From Gongronella butleri (lineage: Eukaryota > Mucoromycota > Mucoromycetes > Mucorales > Cunninghamellaceae), in the NCBI GenBank assembly GCA_025201375.1, contig JAIWZP010000014.1, forward strand, positions 248,001 to 312,000: 64,000 nt of DNA. The letters run 5' to 3'. The notes under the pieces were generated by a model that worked only from the letters and a program-made list of their open reading frames with translations, was not told where the DNA came from and ran no database searches. The position numbers and the translations under genes were made by a program. Shown piece after piece: positions 21,792 through 34,000 of the stretch (position 1 is the first letter of the stretch; each line of letters starts with the position of its first letter).

Positions 21792-23742
21792 CTAATTGAG
21801 CCGCGTTTTGAATTCTTTTTTGAGCGCGTCGAATGCATTTTCCTTGACATTCAGCCACGCTTCGTCGTGGCCGAGCAATTTCTTTTTCCCACGTGGAATC
21901 CCATGCGCATTGAGCCAATCCAGAATGTCGCTGATGTACGCCTGCTCGAGCTCGGCGCCCAGCGCGTGAAACTCGCGTCCGCTGCCCTTTTTCTTCTCCC
22001 TGTCGTGCCATTCGGCGCGCATGGCGCGTTCCGTTGGCAATGCGGCCGCGCCGCTAAACACACGCGCAACAGCAAACGCCTGGAACTCGAAAAATGAAAA
22101 GGTCGCAATATGGAAGGGCAAGCCAACAAAGGCCAAGCGCAATGGGTTGGGGATGTAAAAGATATCCTTGTGCAAATTGTACAATTGGTTGCCTTGCTCG
22201 TTCACGAGCGCCTCATCGCGATGCGGCCGCTTTGACGCGTCAATGCCTTCATCCAAGTGTAAATGATGCAGAAAATGGTAATTGAACAGGTAACCTGTGC
22301 AAATGATAATCACATCCACGCCCTGGAGTCGCCGGCCATCCTGGAGCACAATGGTCGCTGCCGTGGACGGCGACGGCGCGGCCTGGTCGTCGTAAATGAT
22401 CTCCTGAATCACATCCACGCGCTCGACATTGGACGGCAGCCACGTTTTCACCTCCTCACGGAACGCTTTGTACTTTTCGTCATAGCCATGGTCCGTGTTG
22501 CGCACAGATTGGTAAATCAGCTTCACCCGGGATCCAATGTCACGTGCAATATCCAGCGCAGACGTCCCATCGCCAACAAGGAGCACCGTCTGCGACGAAA
22601 AAAAAAATAAATAAATCAATAAATACAAACGAAAAATGACACGTTGAGCCTTTTTTGTTCTCCCTCTTTCTTACCTTGCCATCGTAGCCCTTTGGCGTGC
22701 GGTATTGCTTGGAATGCAGGATGGCGTCGGGATATCTTTGATGCCATTCAGCCAGACCGCGAATATCAGGAATGTGCGGTGCGTGATAATGGCCAGTGGC
22801 CACGACCACCGAGTCGAATATGTCTTCTTTCCACGTCGACGTGACACGTGTGTCGTTTTCTTCGTGTTGTACAACCATCTTTTTCGTGAGCACGCGCCAT
22901 CCTTGCTTGTCAGGAAGCTCCGTCAGACGCTCCACAGATGTGTTGTATTCGGTGACGCCATCAAGCCCAAATGTCGCCGAATAATCTTGCAGATACGCAA
23001 GAATCTTGTCATGGGTCGTGAACCATGGCTAAAAATCGCACGTAACACCAGAGAAAAGCGCGTCAATGGCATGATTTTCAATAACCTGGAAGCTTTTTTA
23101 ATTTTTTTTTACCGTGTTTTCCGGCCACCCAAGGTCTTTATAGCGAATCAATGGCGTTGCCACATTGTTGCGCAGCGATTCGTAGCATGGTGTCGGCGGT
23201 GCATGGCGCAGTAAGGCGTCACGTGACTGTTCGTCCAGCAACGCGGTCATGCTAAAGGGCAATGGCGCGTCCTGCGGCGGCAAACTGGCTTGGATCAGCG
23301 TGCTTGGCACCGTAGAAGGGTATGCAGGTGTCACGGGCGGCTCGGGGTTGTATATCCCTGAAATAGACCCGCGTCATGAGTATAAAAAAATCGCTCATTT
23401 TCGCTTGTTTTGTGCAAAAAAAAGGTGCTTACACGTGCCGCCGCTCTTTGGGCTGCGTTCATAAATGGTCACATCGATGCCTTCATCACGTAGTGCCTTG
23501 GCTGTCGGAAGGCTATGATAATAAGAAAGTAAAAAAAATCAGGTCTTTTTTTCGTTTTTGGCCGTTTTTTTATTTGCTGCCTTTTTTTACCCTGCGGGTC
23601 CGGCGCCAATCACAGCGACGCGACGAATGACCGGCTGTGGTTCGTAAAATTCTTGTTGCAGTGTACTTTCATGCAATGCTTTGGCGTGTAGAGACGCATC
23701 GGCCGTCCAGGGCACTTTGGTGACGAGTTCTTCAACAGGCAT
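21792..23742 (-). CDS. Flavin-containing monooxygenase (FMO family)
   Basis: Five exons: 23742-23591, 23512-23433, 23357-23113, 23028-22675 and 22589-21792, 542 residues. The start ATG follows a CT-rich leader. It shows a FAD-binding motif GAGPAG (46-51), GGTW just after, an FMO-type segment with ILHSKQYRTPKGYDGK (the His-x-x-x-Tyr of the fingerprint), ATGHYHAP (236-243, the 'FATGHY' motif) and an NADPH-binding VGDGTSALD (282-290, where many FMOs have GNSASA). The family oxygenates nucleophilic N or S atoms of small molecules using NADPH. No membrane anchor is seen. The substrate is unknown. Its neighbourhood (dioxygenase, amino-acid permease) would fit sulfur or nitrogen scavenging. Confidence 0.88.
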
Positions 23743-23893
23743 TCTTGGAGGAGAGAGAGAGGGAGAGGGAGGACAAGGGAAAAAAAAAAAAAAAAGGAGC
23801 GACTTTTTGGTCAGGGCTCGGGCGCAAGCGAAATGGCACTCTTCTTTTTTTATGTGAAAAAAAGATAAAATCAGCTTTTGCACGCAAAGGGAC

Positions 23894-24115
23894 CTGGGGA
23901 ACCATGCCATTCTCAAGCAAGATGATACCATCCTCGGTGAAGCGAGCGTGATTGCGCAAAGTCTGTGCAACCAGCCTGATGTCCTCATTCGGGTTGCCCG
24001 ATTTGGGGTCCCAATCGCCGCCCACTTTTTTCTGCATGAATAATGGACGTGCACCCGAGACAATCGACATGGCCTCGTTCTTAATCTCCTTTAGCTTCAC
24101 AGGCTCAATGCGCAT
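23894..24115 (-). pseudogene. Orphan coding-like fragment of unknown family
   Basis: A minus-strand frame beginning MRIEPVKLKEIKNEAM and running through WDPKSGNPNEDIRLVAQTL to NGMVPQ has protein-like composition and codon use. It has no partner exon I can join in frame. The only donor at its end (GTCCCT) is poor and does not reach the FMO exon in phase. It sits between the FMO leader and a dispersed repeat. It is probably a truncated gene piece, or the first exon of something lost. The family is not recognised. Confidence 0.35.
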
Positions 24116-24239
24116 GACTAACTGGCTTTGATTATTAATCGACGCAAAACGCGCTTCAAACGCGCCTCGTGACCGCCAAATCTCACATTTACAAGGTGAT
24201 CTCGCGCCATCTTGTAGATACGATCTCGTTGCTCCCATC

Positions 24240-25900
24240 GACCCGAAACTTCGGAATGGCCGACGCCATGAGGCGCTTGCAAAAAGCTTCTAAACGTCAA
24301 GTATTCTCGGCAAAATGAGGTTTTACCGTCTTGAAATTTGATTTTTCCATCAAATCTCCTCAATGGGTCGATTTTGAGATGCAAACGTGATTAAGCAAGC
24401 GAGAATCTCAATGACTCCATGGGCGACAAGTTGGATCCAAGTTTGAGATGGAGCGGATCATTGTAACGCCAGCAATTTGCGAATTAGCGCACTACATTTA
24501 TTTTTTTGACGTTTTTCTCGGCTGTCTATGATTTGATGCGGTAGTCATCGCGTATATTTTGACCTTTTGGCATTTGTTTCGTGACTATGGTGCAGTCAAT
24601 TGTGCGAAAAAACAAGTGACGATGATGAACAAGTGAATAAATGCCCTTTTGCTCTGCTTTGATCGTTTTTTGAAAAGCTCGTGCACAACACAAGAAAGTG
24701 CTCTTTGAACCTTCTATGACAAGTGTTTTCGTTCGAATGAGCCCATCCCGACAGATCTGTGGCAGGTGGATGACGAGCAATGACCATGTTCAAAAACTTT
24801 GAATTTTCCAAGGGGTGCAGTCGAGAATTTGAAAACGGGCAAATTTAGGTCCTCAGATCGCCACGCCATTCAAACATATGGTGCCCGCCTCTCGATCACC
24901 GACAGGAATGCAATAAAAATGTGGGGTCCATTGTCGGCTTCGCGAGTCAAACGCAAAAAGCTGCGATTTTTCATCCCAAAGCAAAGTCAACGAAAAATGC
25001 ATGTTTTTAGATGAAACACACACGAGCAGAAAAGGCAGGGCTTGCTGCGTACGTGGACATGCGTGATCAGTGAAAAAAGTGATTTTTGAGCATGTTTGAC
25101 GCGGGTTTAGCATCTTATATAATTTTCAACGCGTGATAAACCGCGTCAAACGTCACGTTCCACGCGCGCATTCCTTATTAAATCCACTGACCTGGCGCCT
25201 GTCTCGCTAGTGGGCGTGCCGGCGCAGCACTATGGGCGCGTTTTCCCGTGGAATTTGCTGTTGAAGTTTTTATCTAAATCGCCCATTGCTGGTCAACCAG
25301 CAGGCCGATGTCCTTATTTTTTGGTATTTTCCGCGGTTTCTCCATGCGATGCATCTTGCGTGCAAGTATGGAGTCATTCTGCGAATCCATATTTTTGATT
25401 TCTCCTCGGGTGCTCGAAATGGCTCATTTTTTGATTCTGCGTGTGCAGCGCCCCAACTGCTGGGGCCGCTACAAATTGCGCTCCATCTGAGTTTCTAGCG
25501 TGCTATTTCACGTCGAGACACATTTCGGGGCCCTACAGAGCCTTGTTTGACGAAATCGAGATAAATTCATCTAAAAATGACATTTCATAAGACCACTCTC
25601 TGGTCAATCGATCCAAAGCAGCCCAAATTTTACATGGGCACGGATTGACACCAAGGACTCCACGATGACACGTTTTTCTGACGGGAACTGGACCAGAACA
25701 AAGTCAACTAGAGCTCAAGTCGAATATTTTATAGTTTTACTTGATGCGACTTCTTTTTGCCGTCGTGCACCAAACGTCCTGTAAAGAGTTTGAACACGTA
25801 TGAACCAGAGGGGCAGCACCACAAGCGCGGAAGGCTTTGGCATTTGCTGAGAAAACTACAATTTGAGATTTTATCGTTCACCATTTAGTGAAACTTTCTG
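24240..25900 (+). repeat. Dispersed repeat family A, copy A3
   Basis: About 24800-25080 aligns with 43740-44030: TCCAAGGGGTGCAGTC, GGTCCTCAGATCGCCACGCC, GCAATAAAAATGTGG and TTGCTGCGTACGTGG have counterparts there. About 25200-25470 aligns with 44150-44390 and, inverted, with 840-1145. The rest (24240-24780, 25500-25900) is gene-free and may be more diverged parts of the element. Confidence 0.6.
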
Positions 25901-26001
25901 CAATGAGGCGACACTCGTTTCTACCACACATTTAAATATTAATGAGACAAAAAGACGCGTTCAAGCGCCAGTTTTCAGTTTTTTATTTGCGTATGACGGA
26001 T

Positions 26002-27512
26002 TTAATGGCGGATGGTGGGTTCCAAAGGGAAAGTCTCGACGCGCTCGTCAAAGTACAGGCGGTCCCACAAGGGCTTCAATTGCTTGGGGATCTTCCAGCT
26101 GTTTTCAGGGTGGAGCCAAAGGCGGAGCAAGTGGCGGCTGTAAGATCATATTGTGATAAAGAGGGAGAAAGTTGAAGAAATGAGTTTAAACCATGCTGAC
26201 CCGGCTGGCACGCCTCGTTTTGCAAGCATAAGGTTGATTTTTTTTTTTACCGATTGGTCTCGCTGTCCGTGTAAGCGTCACGCGCGTGGAAGATGGACAA
26301 GTTGTTGATGTATTGGATGTCGCCCTTTTTGAATTCAATGGCAAGGCTATGCTTTTCTCCAAGATAATGGAGCGTGTCCAGGGCCTCGGCCTGCGCCTCC
26401 GTGATGGGCGGGATCTCCTCACTGTCCAGGAAACAAGATAAGAGGGCACGTCGTATACATGAGAAATGGCAGGTTTTTTTATCTTACCTGCGCGGGTTTT
26501 GGCCAAAGCCGGTGAAATTACGGCGCGCATACTGAATGATCAGCTTGTTGTCCTCGTGGAAAAGCAAGGGGCGGACCGTGGCACCCTTTTCTGAGTACGT
26601 CGTGCTAAGAAAAGATAAAAAGAGGACAAAAGAGCATGTCAATGGGACCCTTTTTCTAGTTTTTTCAACGCCATTGGAGAGTGTTTTTCATACTGGTCAA
26701 AGATCCAGTCCTGCGACAGGGTGTGGATGAGATCGGGACGTGTGCGTGCGATCTCATTGTACACGGTCCAGCTTGATGCGATCTTGCTGCGGCCGCCATT
26801 CTCGGCGACGCCAATGGCAAAGAGCGAGATGATGTCGCCGGCGTCTGTGTGGTACACTTGGTGATCGTTGGTGTACGCAGGTGCAAGGATGTCCTTCAAG
26901 TCGCGCTCCTTGGTCGTCACCAAATCAGTGATGTGAGCTAAAAAAAAAAAAAAATAGGAACAAAATAGGAACAAAAAATCAGCATGTGACCCCTGATTTT
27001 TCTACTTTTTTTTTTTCTTTTTCTTTACCAAGGACGTGCTTGCCCTGAAGTCCACGGGTGCCAATGTGGCTGGAGACACCGGCGTAGGCAATGACCTGTT
27101 GCTTGCGGTTGTACTTGTCAGGGTCAATGCCGCGGACGACGAGGAAGCCACGGCCATCAACGACATTATCATTGACGAGCGCCTTGATTTTGGGACCAAG
27201 GGTGGGCAGGTTGAATGTGTCCTTGTTGATAGCGCTCAGGGGCTTGTCCGAAGCGTCAAAGTCGTCGACGGCGTCTTGGATTTCCCGCAATTCTTGTTCA
27301 TTCAGCTCGTACACCCATTGGTCCTCGTGGTCTTGATAGTCGGCGCCGGTCCACAGCTTGGGGCCCTCCAATTGCTCCGGAAATCCTTCCGGAAGCTCCT
27401 TGCGCAACTCCTCCTCCGCGAGACGGCGAGCCGTGCGCGCCTGCCAATTCTTCTTGTCAGGCAGGTACGTGATATCGGGTTGCGTCGAATTGTGGACTTG
27501 AACGGTAGGCAT
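26002..27512 (-). CDS. TauD/TfdA-type Fe(II)/2-oxoglutarate dioxygenase
   Basis: Five exons: 27512-27029, 26937-26694, 26604-26488, 26421-26251 and 26137-26002, 383 residues with all phases closing. The jelly-roll core carries the metal ligands His191-x-Asp193 (YHTDAGD) and His327 (IFHARDAYTD). The C-terminus RRHLLRLWLHPENSW holds the expected 2-oxoglutarate-binding Arg region. Family members hydroxylate small acids; TauD itself releases sulfite from taurine. Exon 2 uses donor GTATGA (after CA at 26694), which restores FDHTTYSEKG. The gene is divergent from an LAT permease with a shared 665-bp upstream region. The true substrate is not predictable. Confidence 0.9.
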
Positions 27513-28177
27513 GGCTTGAAAAACTTGCTTTTTTTTTTGTAAAAAAAATTGAAAATGAAAAAGACTGGATAAGAAGCGCACGCTTTGGTACACGATTATA
27601 TAGCGTTTTACTGCGCGAGGGCCATGGACTGCCCCGCTCCCCTCGGCCATGATGGATTAGTCATTGACTTGACTTTTCACACCATGGGGGACGGACACTA
27701 TCATGAGGGGGGGACATTTCTTGCGCGAATGAGAAGCGCGGGCGCGGGTAAGTGGGAAAAAATGAAAAACGGGCCCAAAATCACGCAATGGTGACATTGC
27801 GGGGTCTGCTTTCACCATCACACCCATTTTTATACGAAAACCAGCCTCGGGGTACACAAGAGGAGCCAGAATGTCGGGTGTGACCAATCTGAAATGACGA
27901 ATTCTACCGCGCAATGCACGCGGCAAAAGCACCGGCGTCGCCATCGCTTTGATTTTTTCCATCATCGTGCATGAATTGCCATCATCCTAGGTGATATGAG
28001 GTGCGCTGACAACTTTCTTTTTTTTTTTTTTTTTTTTTTTTTACAAAGATCTGTGAGCCCAAAAGATCAGCTTACCCGACTGGGCACCTATAAATCCAAA
28101 GGGTGGTGGCCGGAAAAAGACGTGTTTCTTTTATTTTTTTTTATCACGACCTCTTTTTTTTCTTCTTGCACAGACAA
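27513..28177. promoter_or_regulatory. Divergent promoter: dioxygenase / permease
   Basis: This 665-bp region lies between two divergent ATGs. TATATA at 27597-27602 is 85 bp upstream of the dioxygenase start (read on the minus strand). TATAAAT at 28089-28095 is about 85 bp upstream of the permease start. A long T run (28017-28042) and C/T tracts follow. No CACGTG was seen. Shared control is inferred. Confidence 0.6.
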
Positions 28178-28896
28178 ATGGCTGACATTGAACAAGGCGC
28201 GCGCGGCAAAGGGCCATTGCAGCTTGAACGGCTGGCACCACTGGCGGTTGGAGGTAAATCACTTTGTGCAAATGTTGCAAATGACGCGACATGGGCTTTG
28301 CTGAGTCATCCAACGCCCCGTTGTTTTTTTTTTTTCTGTCATGGCATCATAGATCAAAAGCTGCACCGACACCTGGGCTACTTTGGTGGTACCATGATGA
28401 ATAGTAAAGCGTGCCAAGCGGGCGAGGGAACGTCCGATCACGAGATTTTTACACTTTTTTCATCTAGTTGGCCAAATCATCGGCACAGGCATCTTTAGCA
28501 ATCCGTAAGCCATGGCGATGGACAATAAGGAGTGTGCTAATGAAGGAATTTTCTACCTGTCAGGGCCTTGATCTTGTTGAATACTGGCAGCGGAGCTATG
28601 ATGTTAATCTTGTGGGGTAAGTGGAACAAAAATCAATCTGTTTGTGCACAGAGGACTGACTAGGGCACGATTCGTTGTCTTAGTGATCGGTGCTATCTTT
28701 GCCACGTCCGGCTTGGTCACATTTTTGGAATTGGGCACTATGGTAAGCAACCCCCCATTCAGGGTATTTGAACTAGGCTTTTTATACTAACATATTTTGT
28801 GTTTCATTGATCTAGTTGCCGAGAAGGTAAAAAGAAACGCGCTAAGGTCAAGTAGTCGTGAAACTCACGCAACAATGCATGTGCTCTCTCTTTTCT

Positions 28897-28939
<43 letters not shown>

Positions 28940-30784
28940 AGTGCAGGTAAGGCAATTTCGCGGCGCCATGGTGCCAAATGCAAATTCAAAGACTGACATG
29001 CTTATTTTACTTTCTGTGTGACCAGCGGAGAAGGAATACCTCGCGTACGCGTATCCCTATCCGCGTCAAATCGCGTCTTTTGTGTTTATGTTGATGGTGG
29101 GTGTTGTTTCGCGTGGCGGTGGTCTTGCACAAGGCGCGACAGTGTTTGGCAGCAACATTGTATATGCTATTCACCAGGGCCAAAGCACCAATGATTGGCA
29201 AGCGCGCGGATTTGGAGGTAAAACCAACAAAAATCGCAAAAGTAGGTTTGTGCAAGGCATGCTGACGCGTCTTTTTTTCTATTTTTTTTTAGCCTTTTGC
29301 TTGACCTTTTGGATTTCCGTGAACATTTTGAGTGCCAAGGTTGCCATTCGCTTCAACAATTTCTTCACGGTGCTCAAGATTGCACTGCTGATTCTGCTGA
29401 TTTGCGTCGGCTTTGCCGGCATGGCTGGGCGGCTGCCGGACCGGCCCGATTTCAGCGCCAATTTCTCGTTTGACGGCACGGTGAACAATGCTGGGTCGTA
29501 TGCCAATGCCATTTATTACGTGATTTTTGCCTATGGCGGTTATTACAACTTGCAAAAGGTCACGGACGAGCTGCAAGATCCCATCAAAAACCTGCCACGT
29601 TGCGGCATCTCGGCTGTCGCGTTCACCACGGTCTTGTACCTCTTGGCCAATGTCGGCAAGTTTCCCCAACGGCGCGCAAAAAAAAAAAAAAAAAAAAAAA
29701 TCGGTCGATTGCTAACTTTTCTTTTTTTATTGTACAGCCTACTTGTCTGTGCTGTCGCTGGACCAGATCAAGTCTTCCAACCTGACTGTGGCGGCCAACC
29801 TGTAAGTTGTACCATTGTTGCGTTTTTTTGAAGGATTCTCATTGTCATGTTCTTTGTTGATCAGCTTTACAAAGGCATTTGGCGGCGTCTTTGGCTCGCA
29901 AGTGCTACCAGTTTTTGTTGGCATGTCTTCTTTTGGCTTTGTTGGTGTGGTGACGTACTCTGGTTCGCGCGTCATCTTGGAATACGCGCGTGAGGGCCAT
30001 TTGCCATTCCATCGTCTGTTTGGCAAGGTGCATCCGACGCTGCAGACGCCCATCCCGGCATTGCTGCTCTTGTATGTGATTTCGCTCATCTTCTTGCTGG
30101 CTCCGCCACCTGGCACCGCATTCCAATTCATCATGTCCTTCAGCAACTATGGCGACTACTTTTTTGGTAACTTTTACAATCCTTTGAATCCCAATGGCGC
30201 TCACATCCCCCTTTTTTTTCTTCTGCTTAGTGTTCTTGTGCGCTCTGGCGGTGTTCTTGTTGCGCTTCCGCGAGCCGGATCTTAAGCGACCTTTCCGCGC
30301 GCCATTGCCGCTCGTGGCTTTTGCCATGGCCCTCAGTGTTTACACGCTTGTGTTTGTGTACATCCCGCCCACAAGCTCACCCAAGGCATACCCGTACTGG
30401 GTGCCGTATGTCGCGTCCATCAGCTTTGGCATTGTGTGCATTGTGCTCTGGGTAAGCCAAAAAAAAAAAAAAAAAAAAAGAGAAAAAGAAGAAAAAAGAA
30501 TGACAGACTCCATTTGTTCTCTTTTGCTTCTATGATAGTACGTCAAAATGTACGTGTACAATGGCCTCGAGGAGTCGTACAATAATGACATTCGCAAGGA
30601 GGGCCGCCAGGAGCTGTTTAATGACGTTTACCAAGGCTATCAAAGCTCAGGCACGACCATTGGCTCGCATTTGGCCAACACAGACCTCCTGGAGAGTGAC
30701 ACGACACCTGAACCAGATGAAGATACCAAAAAATCGTTGGAAGCGCGAGTAACGACGGTTGAATTTGCAAAAGATCGAGAATAA
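28178..30784 (+). CDS. LAT/Mup1-type amino-acid permease (APC superfamily)
   Basis: Thirteen exons: 28178-28253, 28353-28388, 28468-28504, 28564-28616, 28684-28742, 28816-28826, 28942-28946, 29026-29217, 29293-29655, 29738-29801, 29865-30166, 30231-30451 and 30539-30784. They sum to 1,665 nt, or 554 residues. It is a plasma-membrane APC transporter. VGQIIGTGIFSNP is the unwound TM1 substrate motif, and ELGTMLPRSAAEKEYLAYAYP is the TM3 signature of L-type/methionine-permease relatives. FAYGGYYNLQKVTDEL, TYSGSRVILEYAREGHLP and a long acidic cytoplasmic tail follow. Exon 7 is only 5 nt (TGCAG) and intron 9 is GC-AG. Methionine is a plausible substrate but not shown. Confidence 0.9.
28942..28946 (+). 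other. 5-nt microexon of the permease
   Basis: TGCAG lies between ...TTTTTTTGCAG and GTAAGG. Exon 6 ends in phase 2 and exon 8 must start in phase 1. Only an exon of length 3n+2 restores the frame. With TGCAG the protein reads PRS-A-A-EKEYL, the same residue count as the family's PRSGGE. Direct joining of exons 6 and 8 shifts the frame. The upstream intron holds a 40-T run (28898-28937). Confidence 0.8.
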
Positions 30785-31012
30785 AAGCCATAAAAGCTGC
30801 TGGCAAGGCTGAAAATGCAAATGTGTTCCGAGATGCTGGGTCGGAGTTTTGGAGGCGCGTCACCCGTTTTTGGCGGGACCAAGCCAAACAGGGTCAAAAA
30901 AAAAATAGAGCGGCGCCAAATCGAGATCTTTTCCACTTTCTTTCTTTCTCTTTTTCTCTCTCTCTTTTTTTCTTCTTGTGTTCCTCGTCTTTTTTTTTTT
31001 AACCTTTGCTCC

Positions 31013-34000
31013 ATGTCTGACGCACGATCACAGCTGCTCGGCGTGCTCATGGACGCCACGTCGCAGGACCTGGCGCGCATAAAGCAAGCCGAAGCCCTTC
31101 TCAAGCAGTGGGAGACCGAGCCGAGCTTCTTTGCCACTCTCCAGGTATAAATATCAGTGAATCGACCTCTTTTTGTTGTCGCTCACAGTCTTTTTTTTCA
31201 CTTGGATAGGATATCTTTTACGATGTCACGCTTGATCACGACGTGCGCTTCCTCAGCGGAATCTATCTCAAAAATGGTGTCGACCGTTTTTGGCGCCGCA
31301 CGGCCAAAAAGCAAGTAGCTCGCTCTTGACAACCCCCTCTCGCACAATCCGACTAATTCCTGGTTTTTTTTTTTTTTTTTTCTTCAATGGCAGTCCCATC
31401 AACCCTGACGAAAAGACCATGATTCGCAATCGTTTGCTTCAATTCATGACGGATCCAAGCACAAAGGTATGCATTTTTCACGCGCGGGGCACCAGCTCAA
31501 TCACAATTGACGCCTCCTTTTTTTCTTTTCTTTCTTTTGGATGCAGCTGTCAACGCAAAACACGGTCATTATCGCGCGTATTGCACGTCTCGATTTCCCT
31601 AGTCAATGGTAAGCGACACGCATCTTTTTTTCAAAAATGACCAATTGGACTGATTTGTGTCCTTTTTCTCTCCTCCCCCCGCCTCGTAGGCCTGATTTGA
31701 TGTCGACGCTTGTGCAGCAGATCGAAATGCCTGGCGCGCATGATGTTCTGATTGTGCATCATCGGTGCCTTTCGACGATTAACGAGGTGATTGGCGAGTT
31801 GAGCACGCGTGTCTTGTCTGCGGGGCGCAAGCAATTTGCGCAGCTCGCGCCACACACGTTCCAGGTGATTGCCAACATTTACATGTCGTACGTGCGCCAA
31901 ATCCACGCCCACTGGGCGCAGCCCACGAGCGAAATCCTGCAACGGCTCGAAATCCTCGCCATTTGCATTCATTGCCTGCGCATCCTCATGGTCAATGGGA
32001 TCCGCGACATCCACAAGTTTGAAGACACAAAGACCTTCATGGACGTCAGCTATCAGCACCTCAAAACCTTTGTCGAGTTCCGCACAGGTAAAAAGAACAG
32101 CAATGGGTCAATGGACGGCGCCCCTCAATGTGTTTTTTTTTCTCGATAGCCTTGGTGCAAAATGGATCCAACGAGCAGCTAAAGACCGCGCTGGAGGCCG
32201 TCATTGACGAGTATGGCGGCTTGTACATCCACCTGCAAAAGATGCATCCCGTGTCTGCGACCCTCACGCCCAAATGGATCGACATCATCTCCTTTTATTG
32301 GAACACCGTCGTGGAACAGGGCGACCTCGTCGCGCGCAAGTTTGGCGAACGTAAGTGTACCGCGAAAAAAAAGGAAGATTGGTGCGAGTGCCCTGGAAAG
32401 TGGGCTAATCTTGCTTTTTTCTTTTGTATTTTCAGCGGCATCCCCGATTCTGTATACCCAATTCCTGCTCCATGGCATGCAACTGATCAAAGGCACCATT
32501 AAGAATGTGCAATACGATTCAAGCGGCCCAGGTAAATGACTCAATTGACGCGTCAAACGACAAAAAAAAAAATGCAAAAGAGGCATTTTTACTGATCTTA
32601 GACATTTGTGTAGAATATGACAATCTGGCCATCACCGACGAGGAAAAGGCGCTGGCGACTGAGGCGCACCGTATTATTCGCACGGGCGTCGTGACGCCGG
32701 CTTTTGTCAATGCGTGCGCCGAGACATTGGTGTCAAAGTACATGCTGCTGACACCCACGGACCTGGAACAGTGGGAAGACGACCCTGAGGGCTGGGCTAA
32801 TTCCGTGGACGCCGAGAATTGGGAATTTGAATTGCGCGTAAGCTTATCTCTTTTTTTGCTTTTTGACGATTTTTGCCGAGATTCATTTTTTTTCTAATTC
32901 TTTTTGGGTAGCCATGCGCCGAGGCCATTTTTATCAACTTGCTTGCGCTGCACCGTGATCAATTGACGCCCATCATCCTCAACCTCGTGGATCAAGGTAG
33001 CATCAATGATTTCCAGAGCCTGCTCTTCCGCGACGCGGTTTATGACGCCGTGGGACTTGGCGTTCACTCGCTGTATGGTCGCCTTGACTTTGAAAGCTTT
33101 GTTGCCAACCGACTCGTCTCCGAAGCAGACAATAAGGAGCCCAGGTACGATCCATGGAGCGAAATATAGAAAAAAAGAAAAAAATCGCACGAAATTCGAA
33201 ATTCATGTATTTTTTGTCTTTTTTACTAGTTTTAAAGTGCTGCGTCGACGCATTGCATGGGTGCTTGGGCGTTGGGTGACGGAAAGCATCAGTGCCGAGT
33301 GCCGCACGACCATCTACGAGGTGCTGCTGCGGCTCATGGTCAAGGAGGAAGACCTCGTGGTGCGCCTGTCCGCGGCGCACAGCCTCAAGATGGCCATTGA
33401 CGACTGGGATTTCGACATTTCCATCCTGCTGCCGTACCTCGAGTCCGCCATGAACATGCTCATGGTCCTCGTCAATGATGTTGAGGAATCCGACTCGGTC
33501 ATGAAGCTCATTGCCGACTTGAACACGATCATGGACCGTGCAGGCTCTCATGTAGGAACCGAACACGATGCGACGCGTCTTTTTTTCTTTTCTCAAGATG
33601 CTCACTCGCTTTTCTCGCGTTTCTTGCTTTTCTTATTTTATTTTTTTTAGGTTGCGCCTTATGCGCCCAAGCTCATGGAATTGCTCACGCCCCTTTGGCA
33701 ACGTGCTCAGGCCGAGCCGCTGTTCCAATCCTCCTTGGTCGTGACATTCACCAAGGTGGCTGCGGTAAGACTATTCATGTCCAGTCGAAATGACATGCGC
33801 TGATCTTTTTTTTTTTTTTTTTTTGATTTTTTTTTTTTGCAGATCCTCAATGAACAATCGAGCCAATTGTACTCGTTTTTGGTGCCAATGGTCGCGTATT
33901 GCTGCAATCGCAACAATGTAAGAGCCAATTGTTGCCTTTTTTGACGGTGTGCTCACACCTCTTTTTTTTTTTGCAGGAGGCGTTTGTGTACCTGCTAGAG

